Shown here: positions 1 through 8,540 of the stretch, one piece after another
Position numbering within the stretch: the stretch's first letter is position 1
Layout of the letters: each line of letters begins with the position of its first letter
Assembly: GCA_044224925.1 (NCBI GenBank)
Contig: JBGAJM010000005.1
Span: forward strand, 186,001 to 250,000
DNA from: Kapaibacterium sp044224925
Lineage (GTDB): Bacteria; Bacteroidota; Ignavibacteria; Kapaibacteriales; Kapaibacteriaceae
DNA length: 64,000 nucleotides
Direction of reading: 5' to 3'
Translations under genes and position numbers: made by a program
The notes under the pieces: generated by a model
Database searches by the model: none
The model's input: only the letters and a program-made list of their open reading frames with translations
Told to the model about the DNA's origin: nothing

Positions 1-299
1 GAACCTCCTGCATGAGTCGTGCCGAGTATACGCTCACGACCGTGAGCGTCGACGACGAACAAACCACGCATGGCCTGCAGGTCTATCCGAACCCTGCTTC
101 CGATGGTGTTACCATCTCTGTTCCGGATACTGATGCCATGATCGAACTCGTGGATGCCCGCGGTTTGGTGGTCGCACGAGCTACGTCGAACGCCACACCA
201 CTCACGTTCTCGACATCGACGTTGGCTTCGGGTGTCTACTACGTGACCGTCCGATCGACAACGTCGACACAGACGGTCACACTTACGATCATTCGATAG
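1..299 (+). CDS. C-terminal end of a T9SS-secreted protein (5' truncated by window edge)
   Basis: The reading frame is open from the first bases, so this is the 3' end of a longer gene that starts upstream of the window. The last ~80 residues form a type A T9SS C-terminal sorting domain: the motif VYPNPASDGVTISV, then an IELVDARG strand, then a closing LASGVYYVTVRS...TLTIIR. In known T9SS organisms this domain takes cargo across the outer membrane and is cleaved by the PorU sortase. The function of the full protein cannot be inferred from the tail. An internal ATG at 12 is probably not the real start. Confidence 0.85.
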   Translation, partial: TSCMSRAEYTLTTVSVDDEQTTHGLQVYPNPASDGVTISVPDTDAMIELVDARGLVVARATSNATPLTFSTSTLASGVYYVTVRSTTSTQTVTLTIIR

Positions 300-304
300 G
301 GCGG

Positions 305-1072
305 TCAGAGGGTCGGCGGGAAGATGCCCATCACGAACTTCTTGCCGTTCTTCATTGCGATGCGCACACCAACGAGTCCGAACTTGTGGTTGCCCACATA
401 CGTGATGTGGTCAATGAACGGATCATCCTTGCGTTCTTCCACCTTGCTCACCTTGAGCAGCCAGAATCCTACGGGGTAGTCGTCGGTGGTGGACTTGGAC
501 GTGATGGTTCGCGTGATATGAATTCCTTCCTTGTCCGTGAATTCATACTTCGCTCCCACACCGTCGCCATACTTCATCACGGTGAACGGCTTGGTGAGGT
601 CGCCACGTGAGTTGATGAACTCTTGAAGTCCTTCAGAAGTGTTCTTGCTGAGGAATGTACCACGCACCTTGATGGCGTTCTTGTCGGTTGTATCGATCGT
701 GGCGCCGTACTTCTCAAGGTACTTGTCTAGCACGGTCAGCTTGGTGCTCAATGGCAACGAGCTGGTGCCAAGTAAGGAGTCCGCATAGGCCAGCGCAGCT
801 TGGTCGAACGTGAACTGATAGTTCGTGGTCACGATGCCGTTGTCATTCTTGGAGATCCAGATCGAGTCCTTCACGTTGTCCAGTGCGGGGATCGAACTCC
901 CATCGTCACTGGCAAAGTAGGAGGGGAACGTGTTCCCCACCTTGGTGAGCTCAAGGTTCGGGTTCCCACCCATGTCGTTCGGACCGGGCTCGTCCTTTGT
1001 GAAGAGATCGCATCCGCTCAGAATGAGTGCAAGGGCGGTGAAGGTGGCAAGGAAGCAAGGGAAGCGTTTCAT
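305..1072 (-). CDS. Putative lipoprotein of unknown function
   Basis: A 255-residue protein with a lipoprotein signal peptide: MKRF, a hydrophobic stretch, then the lipobox LSGC with Cys at about residue 21. Processing would leave a lipid-anchored mature protein starting CDLFTKDEPG. The rest is soluble and moderately charged, with a Lys-rich C-terminal part (MKNGKKFVMGIFPP). I recognise no domain. It converges on the T9SS cargo gene to its left with a 5-base gap and diverges from the metalloprotease gene. A promoter-like box lies about 80 bases upstream. Confidence 0.8.
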   Translation of the reverse strand: MKRFPCFLATFTALALILSGCDLFTKDEPGPNDMGGNPNLELTKVGNTFPSYFASDDGSSIPALDNVKDSIWISKNDNGIVTTNYQFTFDQAALAYADSLLGTSSLPLSTKLTVLDKYLEKYGATIDTTDKNAIKVRGTFLSKNTSEGLQEFINSRGDLTKPFTVMKYGDGVGAKYEFTDKEGIHITRTITSKSTTDDYPVGFWLLKVSKVEERKDDPFIDHITYVGNHKFGLVGVRIAMKNGKKFVMGIFPPTL

Positions 1073-1151
1073 GATGACCTCAGTAGCGTTGATCCACTAG
1101 CAACGTACCGGAGCGGAGTTACCTCGACAATGATGTTTGTCATGTCCGACA

Positions 1152-1180
1152 GGTAAATTACAGGGCGTCCTTCCGAACAA
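1152..1180 (-). promoter_or_regulatory. Possible Bacteroidota-type promoter of the lipoprotein gene
   Basis: Read on the minus strand, TAATTTAC (1160 to 1153) resembles the Bacteroidota -7 box TAnnTTTG with one mismatch, and a TTG lies 17 bases upstream. It sits in the 128-base gap shared with the divergent metalloprotease gene. One mismatch and a short -33 element make this a weak call. Confidence 0.3.
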
Positions 1181-1200
1181 CATCCCACTGGGTATCACGC

Positions 1201-3759
1201 ATGCGCCAACCTCTCGCTTTGTTCCTCGCCCTCGTGTGTTGTGCCCTGACGGGACCTGTGCGCCTTGACGCACAACAACCGGTAGCACGTCAACTCGATG
1301 CGGCCACACGTCAAGCGCTGCTGCCGCAACTCCGGCAGGCTCCGGCCTCTATCGTTCTTGGTGGCATGCCACTTCAACGCCGACGTGCCGCCATGGACAA
1401 GAAGACGATGGTGATCGTGTCCACGCCACATGGCGACAGTGCTGTTCCGATCCCGGACGTCGATGTGTACTTCTCTGGAGCAGGTGCAACAACGACATCG
1501 CCGCTCGTTCTCGTCTACGATCGCGCCACCGAAGCGATGTCGCTGTTCGGCAGCGAGAGCATCGACGTTGCAGCACACCTTCCCATTTCCTGTGGTGTGA
1601 GCGATGGCGACGCGCCACCGGTCTCACCGCCCGAGGCAATGGATCCGGTGGTGCTTGCATCGAAACCGCTTCTCCAACTCGAGCTGGCCGTGGAGACCGA
1701 CGATACGTTCTTCACCATGGTCGGCGGCACGGTGGTGAAGGCACAGACCTACCTTGCCGCCCTCTATACCGTTGTCAGTGCGCTGTTTGAAGATGAGATC
1801 CACGTCACCATTCACCTGAGCAACGTGCGGATCTGGACGGGCGCGCCTGCGGACCCGTATCAGGCAAAGGGCGATCCGTTCAAGCTGCGCGATGCCATGG
1901 CGCCCTATTGGAAGAACAACTACACGTCCGTCAAGAGAGACGTGTTCCAAGGACTGACGGCCTCGACGTGGGGTGGCGGGGGCTTCGGCTACTTCGACGG
2001 ACTCTGCGGGAAGAACGGCGACTTCGGATTCTCGACGGCATCCGTGAAAGCAACGGACAACCTTACGTCGTTCGGCTTTGTGTATGATGTCTACATCGTT
2101 GCCCACGAACTCGGACACAACTTCAACGCCGTGCATACACACGATTGCTATTGGGCGCCACCCATCGACACATGCATTGCGGCGGACGGGATCAGTGCGG
2201 GATGCTTGCCGGCCGGACAGAAGCCCTTGCCGAATCCGGGATCGATCATGAGCTACTGTGCCAACACGAACCTGGATGCAGGACGTGGGTATACGATGCG
2301 GATGACGTTCCTGCCACGCGTGATGACCCTTATGCGACAGACCGTGGAAGCAGCAACGTGCGTCCATGAGCCGCCAACACCAACCGTGCGTTTGGTGGGC
2401 CCGCGTGGGAATGAAGTGTTCACCGCCGGCGACACCACGACCATCCGATGGCGCGCGTCCGCAGATGTAGGTCAAGTGGACATTGCGTATTCGAGGAATG
2501 CGGGAGTGTCCTGGGTTCCGATCTCTACGTTCATCGACGCGGCCGATGAAGCCTTTGTATGGACGTTGCCGGAGATCTGTTCGAACACCATGCTCGTACG
2601 CATTGTGCAGTCGACAAATTCCTCCGTTGCTGATACATCCATCCGCACGTTCACCATCAAACAGCTCAACGATCCAAACGGACTCGTCGCATGGTATCCA
2701 TTCAATGGAACAACGAACGACTCAGCTCCATGCGGATACTATCCACTGGACGGCGTTGCCACCTTTGGTGCAGATCGATCGAACACGGCAGGTCGTGCAG
2801 TGACGTTCAATGGTGCATCATCACTCGTGGCCAAGAACTTCGTCGCCGACTTCACCACGTTCACAGCGGCCTTCTGGTTCAAGGTGAACGATGTGAACGG
2901 CGTGCAATCATTCCTCGGACAGAATTGGGAAGAAGGGCCGTCGTTCTATACCTACCTCTGGCAAGGCACATTAGGAGCCGCCATCTACTTTCAAGGGGAG
3001 GGCGTTCCGTTCCAGATCTGGGCCAATGGGTGTACGCCGGGCGTATGGTATCACGTCGCGCTTGTCTACAATGGAAGCGCAGCACAGATCTTTGTGAACG
3101 GCGCGTTGGTCTCGACAGTGCCCAAGACCGGTGTGCTCCTTAAGAACACCACGCCCTTTTATGTGGGAGCACGCAAGAACACGGAGTACATGCGTGGCGC
3201 ACTCGACGACGTTCGCATCTATCGTCGGGCCTTGAGCGCAGCAGAGATCTCGTCACTTGCATCCGAACTTTCGTCGCCACCATCATCTCCAACACTGCTC
3301 TCACCTGCGAATAACGCCACAGATCAAGTCGCGCCTATAACGATCCAATGGTCGCCATCTGCAACAGCAACGGCCTATCATGTTCAAGTGGGCACCACGT
3401 CGGACCTCACGCCGGCATCGCGCATCGTCGACGATGCCAACAGCACGACAACGTCTTTCACGACGACCTCACTTGCTCCCGCCACCACGTATCATTGGCA
3501 CGTGCGGGCAGGCAATACGGCAGGGTGGAGTGACTGGTCATCAACGTGGTCGTTCACCACGGGTGGAGTAAGTAGTGTGTCCGACGACATCGCCATCGAC
3601 CCTGTCGACCGCGAAGAGATCTACGACCAGCTTGGACGCCTCGTCGCAACATCGGTCACCGGCGTCGTGAACAGAACGCCTCTCGGAGATGGACTGTACT
3701 TGAGCGTCGAACATCGTGGCGCACGCATCGTCGCCCGTTCCTTCATCAACGTTCGGTAA
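1201..3759 (+). CDS. Secreted M12B-like zinc metalloprotease with LamG and FnIII domains
   Basis: An 852-residue exported protein. It has a signal peptide (MRQPLALFLALVCCALTGPVRLDAQ), a propeptide-like region, then a metzincin-type catalytic domain. The zinc site HELGHNFNAVH is at residues 302-312, followed by a Cys-rich stretch and the downstream Met of a Met-turn (SIMSYC). An Ig-like segment follows, then a concanavalin/LamG domain at about 490-680 (GLVAWYPFNG...GALDDVRIYRRALS) and a fibronectin type III domain at about 690-785. The last 60 residues (EIYDQLGRLVATSV...LGDGLYLSVEHRGARIV) look like the second half of a T9SS sorting domain without the usual PNP strand. Probably a cell-surface or secreted protease; the substrate is unknown. 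Confidence 0.88.
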   Translation: MRQPLALFLALVCCALTGPVRLDAQQPVARQLDAATRQALLPQLRQAPASIVLGGMPLQRRRAAMDKKTMVIVSTPHGDSAVPIPDVDVYFSGAGATTTSPLVLVYDRATEAMSLFGSESIDVAAHLPISCGVSDGDAPPVSPPEAMDPVVLASKPLLQLELAVETDDTFFTMVGGTVVKAQTYLAALYTVVSALFEDEIHVTIHLSNVRIWTGAPADPYQAKGDPFKLRDAMAPYWKNNYTSVKRDVFQGLTASTWGGGGFGYFDGLCGKNGDFGFSTASVKATDNLTSFGFVYDVYIVAHELGHNFNAVHTHDCYWAPPIDTCIAADGISAGCLPAGQKPLPNPGSIMSYCANTNLDAGRGYTMRMTFLPRVMTLMRQTVEAATCVHEPPTPTVRLVGPRGNEVFTAGDTTTIRWRASADVGQVDIAYSRNAGVSWVPISTFIDAADEAFVWTLPEICSNTMLVRIVQSTNSSVADTSIRTFTIKQLNDPNGLVAWYPFNGTTNDSAPCGYYPLDGVATFGADRSNTAGRAVTFNGASSLVAKNFVADFTTFTAAFWFKVNDVNGVQSFLGQNWEEGPSFYTYLWQGTLGAAIYFQGEGVPFQIWANGCTPGVWYHVALVYNGSAAQIFVNGALVSTVPKTGVLLKNTTPFYVGARKNTEYMRGALDDVRIYRRALSAAEISSLASELSSPPSSPTLLSPANNATDQVAPITIQWSPSATATAYHVQVGTTSDLTPASRIVDDANSTTTSFTTTSLAPATTYHWHVRAGNTAGWSDWSSTWSFTTGGVSSVSDDIAIDPVDREEIYDQLGRLVATSVTGVVNRTPLGDGLYLSVEHRGARIVARSFINVR

Positions 3760-3778
3760 CGTCACTCGTCACTTGTCA
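3760..3778. repeat. Short heptamer repeat at the metalloprotease/rhodanese junction
   Basis: About two and a half copies of a 7-base unit (CTCGTCA, CTTGTCA) fill the space between the two convergent genes. The last copy supplies the TGA stop of the minus-strand rhodanese gene (complement of TCA at 3776-3778). The same unit forms a longer array at the other side of the rhodanese gene. Confidence 0.6.
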
Positions 3779-4156
3779 CTTTACTAGGTTTCCTTTCCAC
3801 CCTCTGATCCCTCCCGCCATCTCATACACCTGCTTGAATCCGGCGGAGCGCATGGCAGAAGCGGCAGCGGCGCTGCGACTACCGGCCAAACAGTAGACGA
3901 AGACGGGCTTCTTCTTGTCGTACTGGGCGATCGCCTGCATGAAGGTGCTGCTGTTCCAGTCGATGTTCGTCGCCTTCGGCAAATGTCCGCCCGCATACTC
4001 TCCTGGCGTCCGCACGTCGACGATCGGTGCATTTGGCATCGAACGTAATTTTGCCGCAAATTCATCGGGGGACAGTGCATTGGAATTCTGTCCGTTCGAA
4101 CACGACGCTGCGATCAACAGCGTGAAGAGGGTAGCAACGATCTTGAAGGTGGTCAT
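3776..4156 (-). CDS. Rhodanese-like lipoprotein
   Basis: A 126-residue protein from the ATG at 4156. A longer reading exists from 4225, but 4156 gives an immediate signal peptide (MTTFKIVATLFTLLIAASC) with a lipobox Cys and has AAGGA upstream. The body is a single rhodanese domain: VDVRTPGEYAGGHLPKATNI, then the active-site loop CLAGSRS containing the catalytic Cys, and a closing GGIRGWKGN. Rhodanese-family proteins transfer sulfane sulfur through that Cys; the physiological acceptor is unknown. It is probably periplasmic and lipid-anchored. Heptamer repeats flank it on both sides. Confidence 0.85.
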   Translation of the reverse strand: MTTFKIVATLFTLLIAASCSNGQNSNALSPDEFAAKLRSMPNAPIVDVRTPGEYAGGHLPKATNIDWNSSTFMQAIAQYDKKKPVFVYCLAGSRSAAAASAMRSAGFKQVYEMAGGIRGWKGNLVK

Positions 4157-4224
4157 AGGAGTTCCTTGTAGTTGGTACAAAGATCGCACTTCCGCGTCTT
4201 CACCTTTGTGACTCTCGTCACACA

Positions 4225-4287
4225 CTTGTCACTCGTCACTTGTCACTCGTCACTCGTCACTTGTCACTTGTCACTCGTAACTTGTCA
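4225..4287. repeat. Tandem heptamer array (9 units) abutting a start codon
   Basis: Nine consecutive 7-base units alternate between CTTGTCA and CTCGTCA, with one CTCGTAA variant. The array ends 2 bases before the ATG at 4290. It fills the position where the ribosome binding site of the following gene would be and lies upstream of the divergent rhodanese gene. Degenerate copies extend to about 4211. This is a microsatellite-like repeat, not a CRISPR: there are no spacers. Confidence 0.8.
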
Positions 4288-4289
4288 CT

Positions 4290-5018
4290 ATGCGTTCTCT
4301 CCTTCTCCTCCTCGCCGCCATTACCCTCCATGCCCAGCAAGACGCGTCCATTCGCAACGTGCTCCAGCGGTACGACCGTTGGCGATTCTGCATGGTGGAC
4401 GTGCATCGCGTGTACTGGGACGAAGGCATGGTGGCGACCTTGAACAAGGTGCTGAAACCCAGGAAGCCGTTCACCAAGGCCTATGTGCTCACAACGCGCA
4501 GCGATTCGACCACGAAACCGACGATCATTGCCATGCTCACGCAAGGCACCATCGAAGACACGATGCGCATGCGACACGACCTCATTCCGCCTGCGGCCAT
4601 CTATCTGCCCAATGAACTTCGCAAGGCGGCATGGCCGGAAGGGGATGTGGCGAAGAACGTGCTCGACTTCTTGCAGCACGAGGTGGAGTATCGACATCTC
4701 GAGGATGTGAGCTTTGAGCTTCAGGATCTGCGCGACTTCGGGATGCCGTGGAACTACAAGCCGGACGTACCCTATCCGGCGGATAGCGTGGGGATCGTGA
4801 CCGATCCGTTGCGCGCGCTGACCACCATCGACCACCGGATCCTTCGAAGGATGATCGTGCTTTCGAACGTGGACCGGGCAACGGTGGCGCGCCTGTCCAA
4901 GAAGACCAAGATCAAGCCGCCATTCGTGCTGCTCGGTCTCCCCCCGAACAAGAACTCCTCAGCACCCACGGTGCTGTTCATCGAGAAGGATGGCGTGCTG
5001 ACCATCGTTGGCGGATAG
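4290..5018 (+). CDS. Exported protein of unknown function
   Basis: A 242-residue protein with a short signal peptide (MRSLLLLLAAITLHAQ). The mature part has mixed alpha/beta character with many charged residues and no transmembrane segment, and ends in a hydrophobic strand-like tail (PTVLFIEKDGVLTIVGG). I do not recognise the family. No Shine-Dalgarno sequence is visible because the upstream 63 bases are the heptamer array, so translation efficiency may depend on repeat copy number. It is followed by the mazEF operator. Confidence 0.75.
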   Translation: MRSLLLLLAAITLHAQQDASIRNVLQRYDRWRFCMVDVHRVYWDEGMVATLNKVLKPRKPFTKAYVLTTRSDSTTKPTIIAMLTQGTIEDTMRMRHDLIPPAAIYLPNELRKAAWPEGDVAKNVLDFLQHEVEYRHLEDVSFELQDLRDFGMPWNYKPDVPYPADSVGIVTDPLRALTTIDHRILRRMIVLSNVDRATVARLSKKTKIKPPFVLLGLPPNKNSSAPTVLFIEKDGVLTIVGG

Positions 5019-5059
5019 TGCTCTATTTGGAAAAACGACGCCGGTTCCGTACGTTCGTA

Positions 5060-5078
5060 GTGTCTACAAAGTAGACAC
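5060..5078. promoter_or_regulatory. Inverted repeat, likely mazEF operator
   Basis: A perfect inverted repeat GTGTCTAC-AAA-GTAGACAC with 8-base arms and a 3-base centre lies 30 bases upstream of the mazE start. MazE-type antitoxins (AbrB/SpoVT fold) bind such palindromes as dimers and repress their own operon, with MazF as co-repressor. The assignment rests on position and symmetry. Confidence 0.7.
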
Positions 5079-5108
5079 ATTCGAAACCCATTGTCACGGA
5101 AGCCACGC

Positions 5109-5351
5109 ATGAAAGCACGTATCCAGAAGTGGGGCAATAGCCTTGCTCTTCGCATCCCTCGGTCGATCGCGATCGATGCGGGATTTGCAGAACAAACCAT
5201 GGTGGACATCACTCTCGAACAAGGAGTCGTTATGATCACGCGCACAGCACAAACGGAGTACACGCTCGACGAGCTCTTGCAGAACGTGAGCAGTACGAAT
5301 ATTCATGCCGAGTCCGATCTGGGCGCACCGGAAGGCAATGAAGTATGGTAG
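5109..5351 (+). CDS. mazE: MazE-family antitoxin (AbrB-like)
   Basis: An 80-residue protein from the ATG at 5109, preceded by GGAAG at 5098-5102; a TTG at 5091 would add six residues. The N-terminal half is a typical AbrB/MazE DNA-binding fold (MKARIQKWGNSLALRIPRS...AGFAEQTMVDI), and the C-terminal tail (YTLDELLQNV...) would be the extended segment that wraps and neutralises the toxin. Its last seven bases overlap the start of mazF (ATGGTAG), which implies translational coupling. A perfect operator-like palindrome precedes it. Confidence 0.9.
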   Translation: MKARIQKWGNSLALRIPRSIAIDAGFAEQTMVDITLEQGVVMITRTAQTEYTLDELLQNVSSTNIHAESDLGAPEGNEVW

Positions 5352-5701
5352 CAGCCAAGAAGAAGTACGTCCCGGAGCGAGGTGATGTGGTATGGGTATC
5401 GTTCGACCCGCAAGCCGGTCATGAGCAGGCTGGCCGAAGACCGGCACTCGTTCTCTCACCTCGCCGCTACAACGAAGTGGTCGGACTGGCCATCATGTGC
5501 CCGATCACATCGAAGCCCAAGGCCTATCCATTTGAAGTGCACCTACCGAAGAACGGCAAGCTACAGGGCGCCGTGTTGTCCGATCACGTTCGCAGTCTGG
5601 ACTGGGTGAAGCGCAAGGCAACGTTCATCGAAGCACTTCCCGCGCGATCGCTCAAGGAAGTGCTGGCAAAGCTCCACACGCTTATTGGAGACCAGCGTTG
5701 A
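5345..5701 (+). CDS. mazF: MazF-family endoribonuclease toxin
   Basis: A 118-residue protein of the PemK/MazF family. It has the opening strand GDVVWVSFDPQAGHEQAGRRP with the conserved GRRPALVLS core, then CPITSKPKAYPFEV and QGAVLSDHVRSLDW, which in MazF toxins surrounds the RNA-binding groove. MazF enzymes cut mRNA at short sequence motifs when the labile antitoxin is lost. The length is typical and no disabling change is visible. Its 3' end overlaps the convergent korB gene by 20 bases, so readthrough would make korB antisense RNA. Confidence 0.9.
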   Translation: MVAAKKKYVPERGDVVWVSFDPQAGHEQAGRRPALVLSPRRYNEVVGLAIMCPITSKPKAYPFEVHLPKNGKLQGAVLSDHVRSLDWVKRKATFIEALPARSLKEVLAKLHTLIGDQR

Positions 5702-6734
5702 TCTCGCGCAGCTTTGCTGAACCCGGACAGAGTTCCGTCATCGGAATGGAGTTCAGTGGCCGTGCACTTGTATTGAGAACATCGTGAAGATCCTTCCCCT
5801 TATCGTCGTAATAGACGAGTCCTGTGAGGACCTTTCCTTCCATCCGTGAGCGCTGGAGCGCCTCGATGGCCGACATCCGATCGCTCGGATCCCAACCTTG
5901 GGCAAGCTTGTGCAGATGCAGCAAGGAGCCATCGTACATTGTCACGTTCGCATCGGCACCTTCTGCATACGACGTGGTGATCTCCGCGGCCGGTGGCACG
6001 AAGTCCATCGTGGCCGTTGCTTGCACATGCTGGCGGACGTAGTCATAGGACTTGGTCGAGCCCACGTTGTTATTGAACGTCACACACGGAGAGATCACAT
6101 TCAAGAAGGCGAAGCCGTGATGGTGCATGGCGGCCTTGATGAGCGGGATGAGCTGTTGCTTGTCACCACTGAAGCTCTGCGCCACGAATGACGCACCGAG
6201 TTCGAGGGCAAGACCACAAAGATCGATGGCCTCGAAGGGATTCACCGAACCTGCCTTGCTCTTCGAGCCCATGTCGGCCGTGGCTGAGTCCTGACCCTTG
6301 GTAAGTCCGTAGCAGCCGTTGTTCATGACGATGTACGTCATGTTCAGATTCCGTCGCACGGCGTGGACGAACTGTCCCATGCCGATCGATGCTGTATCGC
6401 CATCTCCCGACACGCCAAGATAGATCAGATCGCGGTTGGCCATGTTCGCACCCGTGGCAACCGACGGCATGCGCCCGTGCACGGTGTTGAAGCCATGGGA
6501 GTTGCCGAGGAAATAGGCCGGTGTCTTCGAGGAACATCCAATGCCCGAGAGCTTGGCCACTTGATGCGGCTCGATGTTCATTTCGAAGCAGGCCTGAACG
6601 ATGGCCGCACCGATACTATCGTGACCACAGCCCGCGCATAGCGTCGAGAGCGATCCTTCGTACTCGCGTGTCGTATAGCCGAGTTCGTTCTTCGGAAGAT
6701 GCGGATGTCGGAATTGGGGGCGTACGAAACTCAT
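5682..6734 (-). CDS. korB: 2-oxoacid:ferredoxin oxidoreductase beta subunit (KorB)
   Basis: A 350-residue thiamine-pyrophosphate-binding subunit. The Cys-rich start CAGCGHDSIG is at residues 33-42; in this family such cysteines help bind a [4Fe-4S] cluster. The TPP/Mg motif GDGD is at 110-113 and NNGCYGLTKGQ at 138-148. With KorA it would oxidise 2-oxoglutarate (or a related 2-oxoacid) plus CoA to the acyl-CoA and CO2 and reduce ferredoxin, in the TCA cycle or its reverse. It is the last gene of a three-gene operon, 6 bases after korA. Substrate choice cannot be settled by eye. Confidence 0.92.
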   Translation of the reverse strand: MSFVRPQFRHPHLPKNELGYTTREYEGSLSTLCAGCGHDSIGAAIVQACFEMNIEPHQVAKLSGIGCSSKTPAYFLGNSHGFNTVHGRMPSVATGANMANRDLIYLGVSGDGDTASIGMGQFVHAVRRNLNMTYIVMNNGCYGLTKGQDSATADMGSKSKAGSVNPFEAIDLCGLALELGASFVAQSFSGDKQQLIPLIKAAMHHHGFAFLNVISPCVTFNNNVGSTKSYDYVRQHVQATATMDFVPPAAEITTSYAEGADANVTMYDGSLLHLHKLAQGWDPSDRMSAIEALQRSRMEGKVLTGLVYYDDKGKDLHDVLNTSARPLNSIPMTELCPGSAKLREINAGLQ

Positions 6735-6740
6735 GATCTT

Positions 6741-8534
6741 CTAGTTGTGCAAGTGGGAAAGGATCTGTTGCATGATGGTGTCTGCCGTGATCGGCATGCC
6801 GTCGTAGTTCAGCACAGAAATGAATCGGTGCGGATCCACATTCAACTCCGTGATCAACAGACCACGCATCTGTCCGTCGCGATTCTGTTCGATCACGAAC
6901 ACCGTCTCATGCGAGGCCACGAAATCTGTGACGGCCTGATGGAACGGGAAGGAGCGAAGGCGCAAGGCGTCGAGGACGTGCCCCTTCTCGCGAAGAAGGT
7001 CCAAGGCCTCTTCGGCACTTTGCGTGGACGTGCCAAAGAACAGCACGCCGAGTTTGCTCACATACTTCTCTTGATAGCGTTGTGGAGCATGGACCAAGGT
7101 CTTGGCCGTCTCCCATTTCTTCGTCAGTCGATCCATGTTGCGCTTGTAGGCCGCGGAGTCTTCGGTGTAGACAGCGTGCTCATCCCGCGACGTGCCGCGT
7201 ACCACATACGAACCCTTGGTGGGGTGTGCACCGGGGATCGTGCGATAGGGAATTCCGTCACCATCCGTGTCGAGGTACCGCCCATATCGCGTGATCTTCT
7301 CGAGATGCTCTGCCGTATAGATCTTGCCGCGATCATGCTTGCGAGCATCGTCCCAGTGGAATGGTTCGCACATGTGATCGTTCATGCCAAGGTCGAGATC
7401 GGACATGATCATGATCGGCGTTTGCAGACGCTCCGCAAGATCGAAGCTGTCGGCCGTCATGTCGAAGCATTCCGTTGGCGTTGCCGGAAAGAGCAACACG
7501 TGCTTTGTGTCACCATGCGATGCATACGCCGCAAGCGTGATGTCCGATTGTTGCGTTCGCGTTGGCATTCCTGTGCTCGGTCCGGTGCGCTGTACGTCGA
7601 TGAGCACAACGGGGATCTCTGCGAAGTAAGCAAGGCCAAGGAATTCGTTCATGAGCGATACGCCCGGACCGCTGGTGGCGGTGAACGAGCGTGAACCGTT
7701 CCATGTGGCGCCGATCACCATGCCGATCGCTGCAAGCTCGTCTTCGGCTTGGACGATGGCGTAGTTGCTTCGACCGTCGGCGTCGATGCGCAATTCATCG
7801 GCATAGGAGTGGAAGGCTTCGGCGACCGACGTGGAAGGCGTGATCGGATACCAGGCCACCACGGTAGCACCGCCGTAGACAGCGCCCAGACCGCAGGCCG
7901 AGTTCCCATCGGTGAGGATGCTATTGCCAACAAGATCACGACGCTCCACGCGGAAGGGCAACGGATACGGAACGTTCTGATGGATGAAGTCGATGCCGAG
8001 TTGCAAGGCCTTCACATTCGGTGCGACGAGTTTTTCCTTGCCGGCGAATTGTTCGCGCAGGAGGTCTTCGAGGACGGAGAACTCAATGTCGAGCAAGGCG
8101 GAAAGGGCACCCACATACATCACGTTCTTGAACAACTGTCGCTGTCGTGCATCCGTGTATTCACGATTGCACGTTTCCATGAGCGGAATGCCGATGTAGG
8201 TGATGTCGGGTCGGATCAGTTCATCCGCAAGCGGCTTCGTATTGTCATACACGAAGTATCCGCCCGGCTTGACGCATTGAACATCCTGCTTCATGCTTTG
8301 CGGATTCACGCTCACGCACAGGTCCACGCCTTCTCGCCGCCCTAGATAGCCCTTCTCGCTTACGCGGACCTCGTACCAGGTGGGCAGACCTTGAATGTTC
8401 GACGGAAAGATATTCTTCGGGGAAACCGGAATGCCCATGCGAAAGATGCTCTTCGCAAAGAGATAGTTCGCGCTGGCGGAACCCGTTCCATTGACGTTGG
8501 CAAATCGGACGACGAAGTCGTTACATGCTGACAT
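6741..8534 (-). CDS. korA: 2-oxoacid:ferredoxin oxidoreductase, fused gamma-alpha subunit (KorA)
   Basis: A 597-residue protein with two fused domains. Residues 1 to ~185 are the gamma-type domain (FANVNGTGSASANYLFAKSIFRMG...), and the alpha-type pyrimidine-binding domain begins near 205 (DGNSACGLGAVYGGATVVAW, then the YPITPSTSVAEAF signature). This fusion of about 600 residues is usual for KorA in Bacteroidota and relatives. It forms the catalytic complex with KorB, encoded 6 bases downstream, and lies 6 bases after the GltD-like gene upstream, so the three are probably cotranscribed and made in fixed proportion. Confidence 0.92.
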   Translation of the reverse strand: MSACNDFVVRFANVNGTGSASANYLFAKSIFRMGIPVSPKNIFPSNIQGLPTWYEVRVSEKGYLGRREGVDLCVSVNPQSMKQDVQCVKPGGYFVYDNTKPLADELIRPDITYIGIPLMETCNREYTDARQRQLFKNVMYVGALSALLDIEFSVLEDLLREQFAGKEKLVAPNVKALQLGIDFIHQNVPYPLPFRVERRDLVGNSILTDGNSACGLGAVYGGATVVAWYPITPSTSVAEAFHSYADELRIDADGRSNYAIVQAEDELAAIGMVIGATWNGSRSFTATSGPGVSLMNEFLGLAYFAEIPVVLIDVQRTGPSTGMPTRTQQSDITLAAYASHGDTKHVLLFPATPTECFDMTADSFDLAERLQTPIMIMSDLDLGMNDHMCEPFHWDDARKHDRGKIYTAEHLEKITRYGRYLDTDGDGIPYRTIPGAHPTKGSYVVRGTSRDEHAVYTEDSAAYKRNMDRLTKKWETAKTLVHAPQRYQEKYVSKLGVLFFGTSTQSAEEALDLLREKGHVLDALRLRSFPFHQAVTDFVASHETVFVIEQNRDGQMRGLLITELNVDPHRFISVLNYDGMPITADTIMQQILSHLHN

Positions 8535-8540
8535 ACTGCG

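Noticed and set aside
4211..4287. Heptamer array as a possible CRISPR
   Set aside because: Units are contiguous 7-mers without spacers and no cas gene is present; it is a microsatellite-type repeat.
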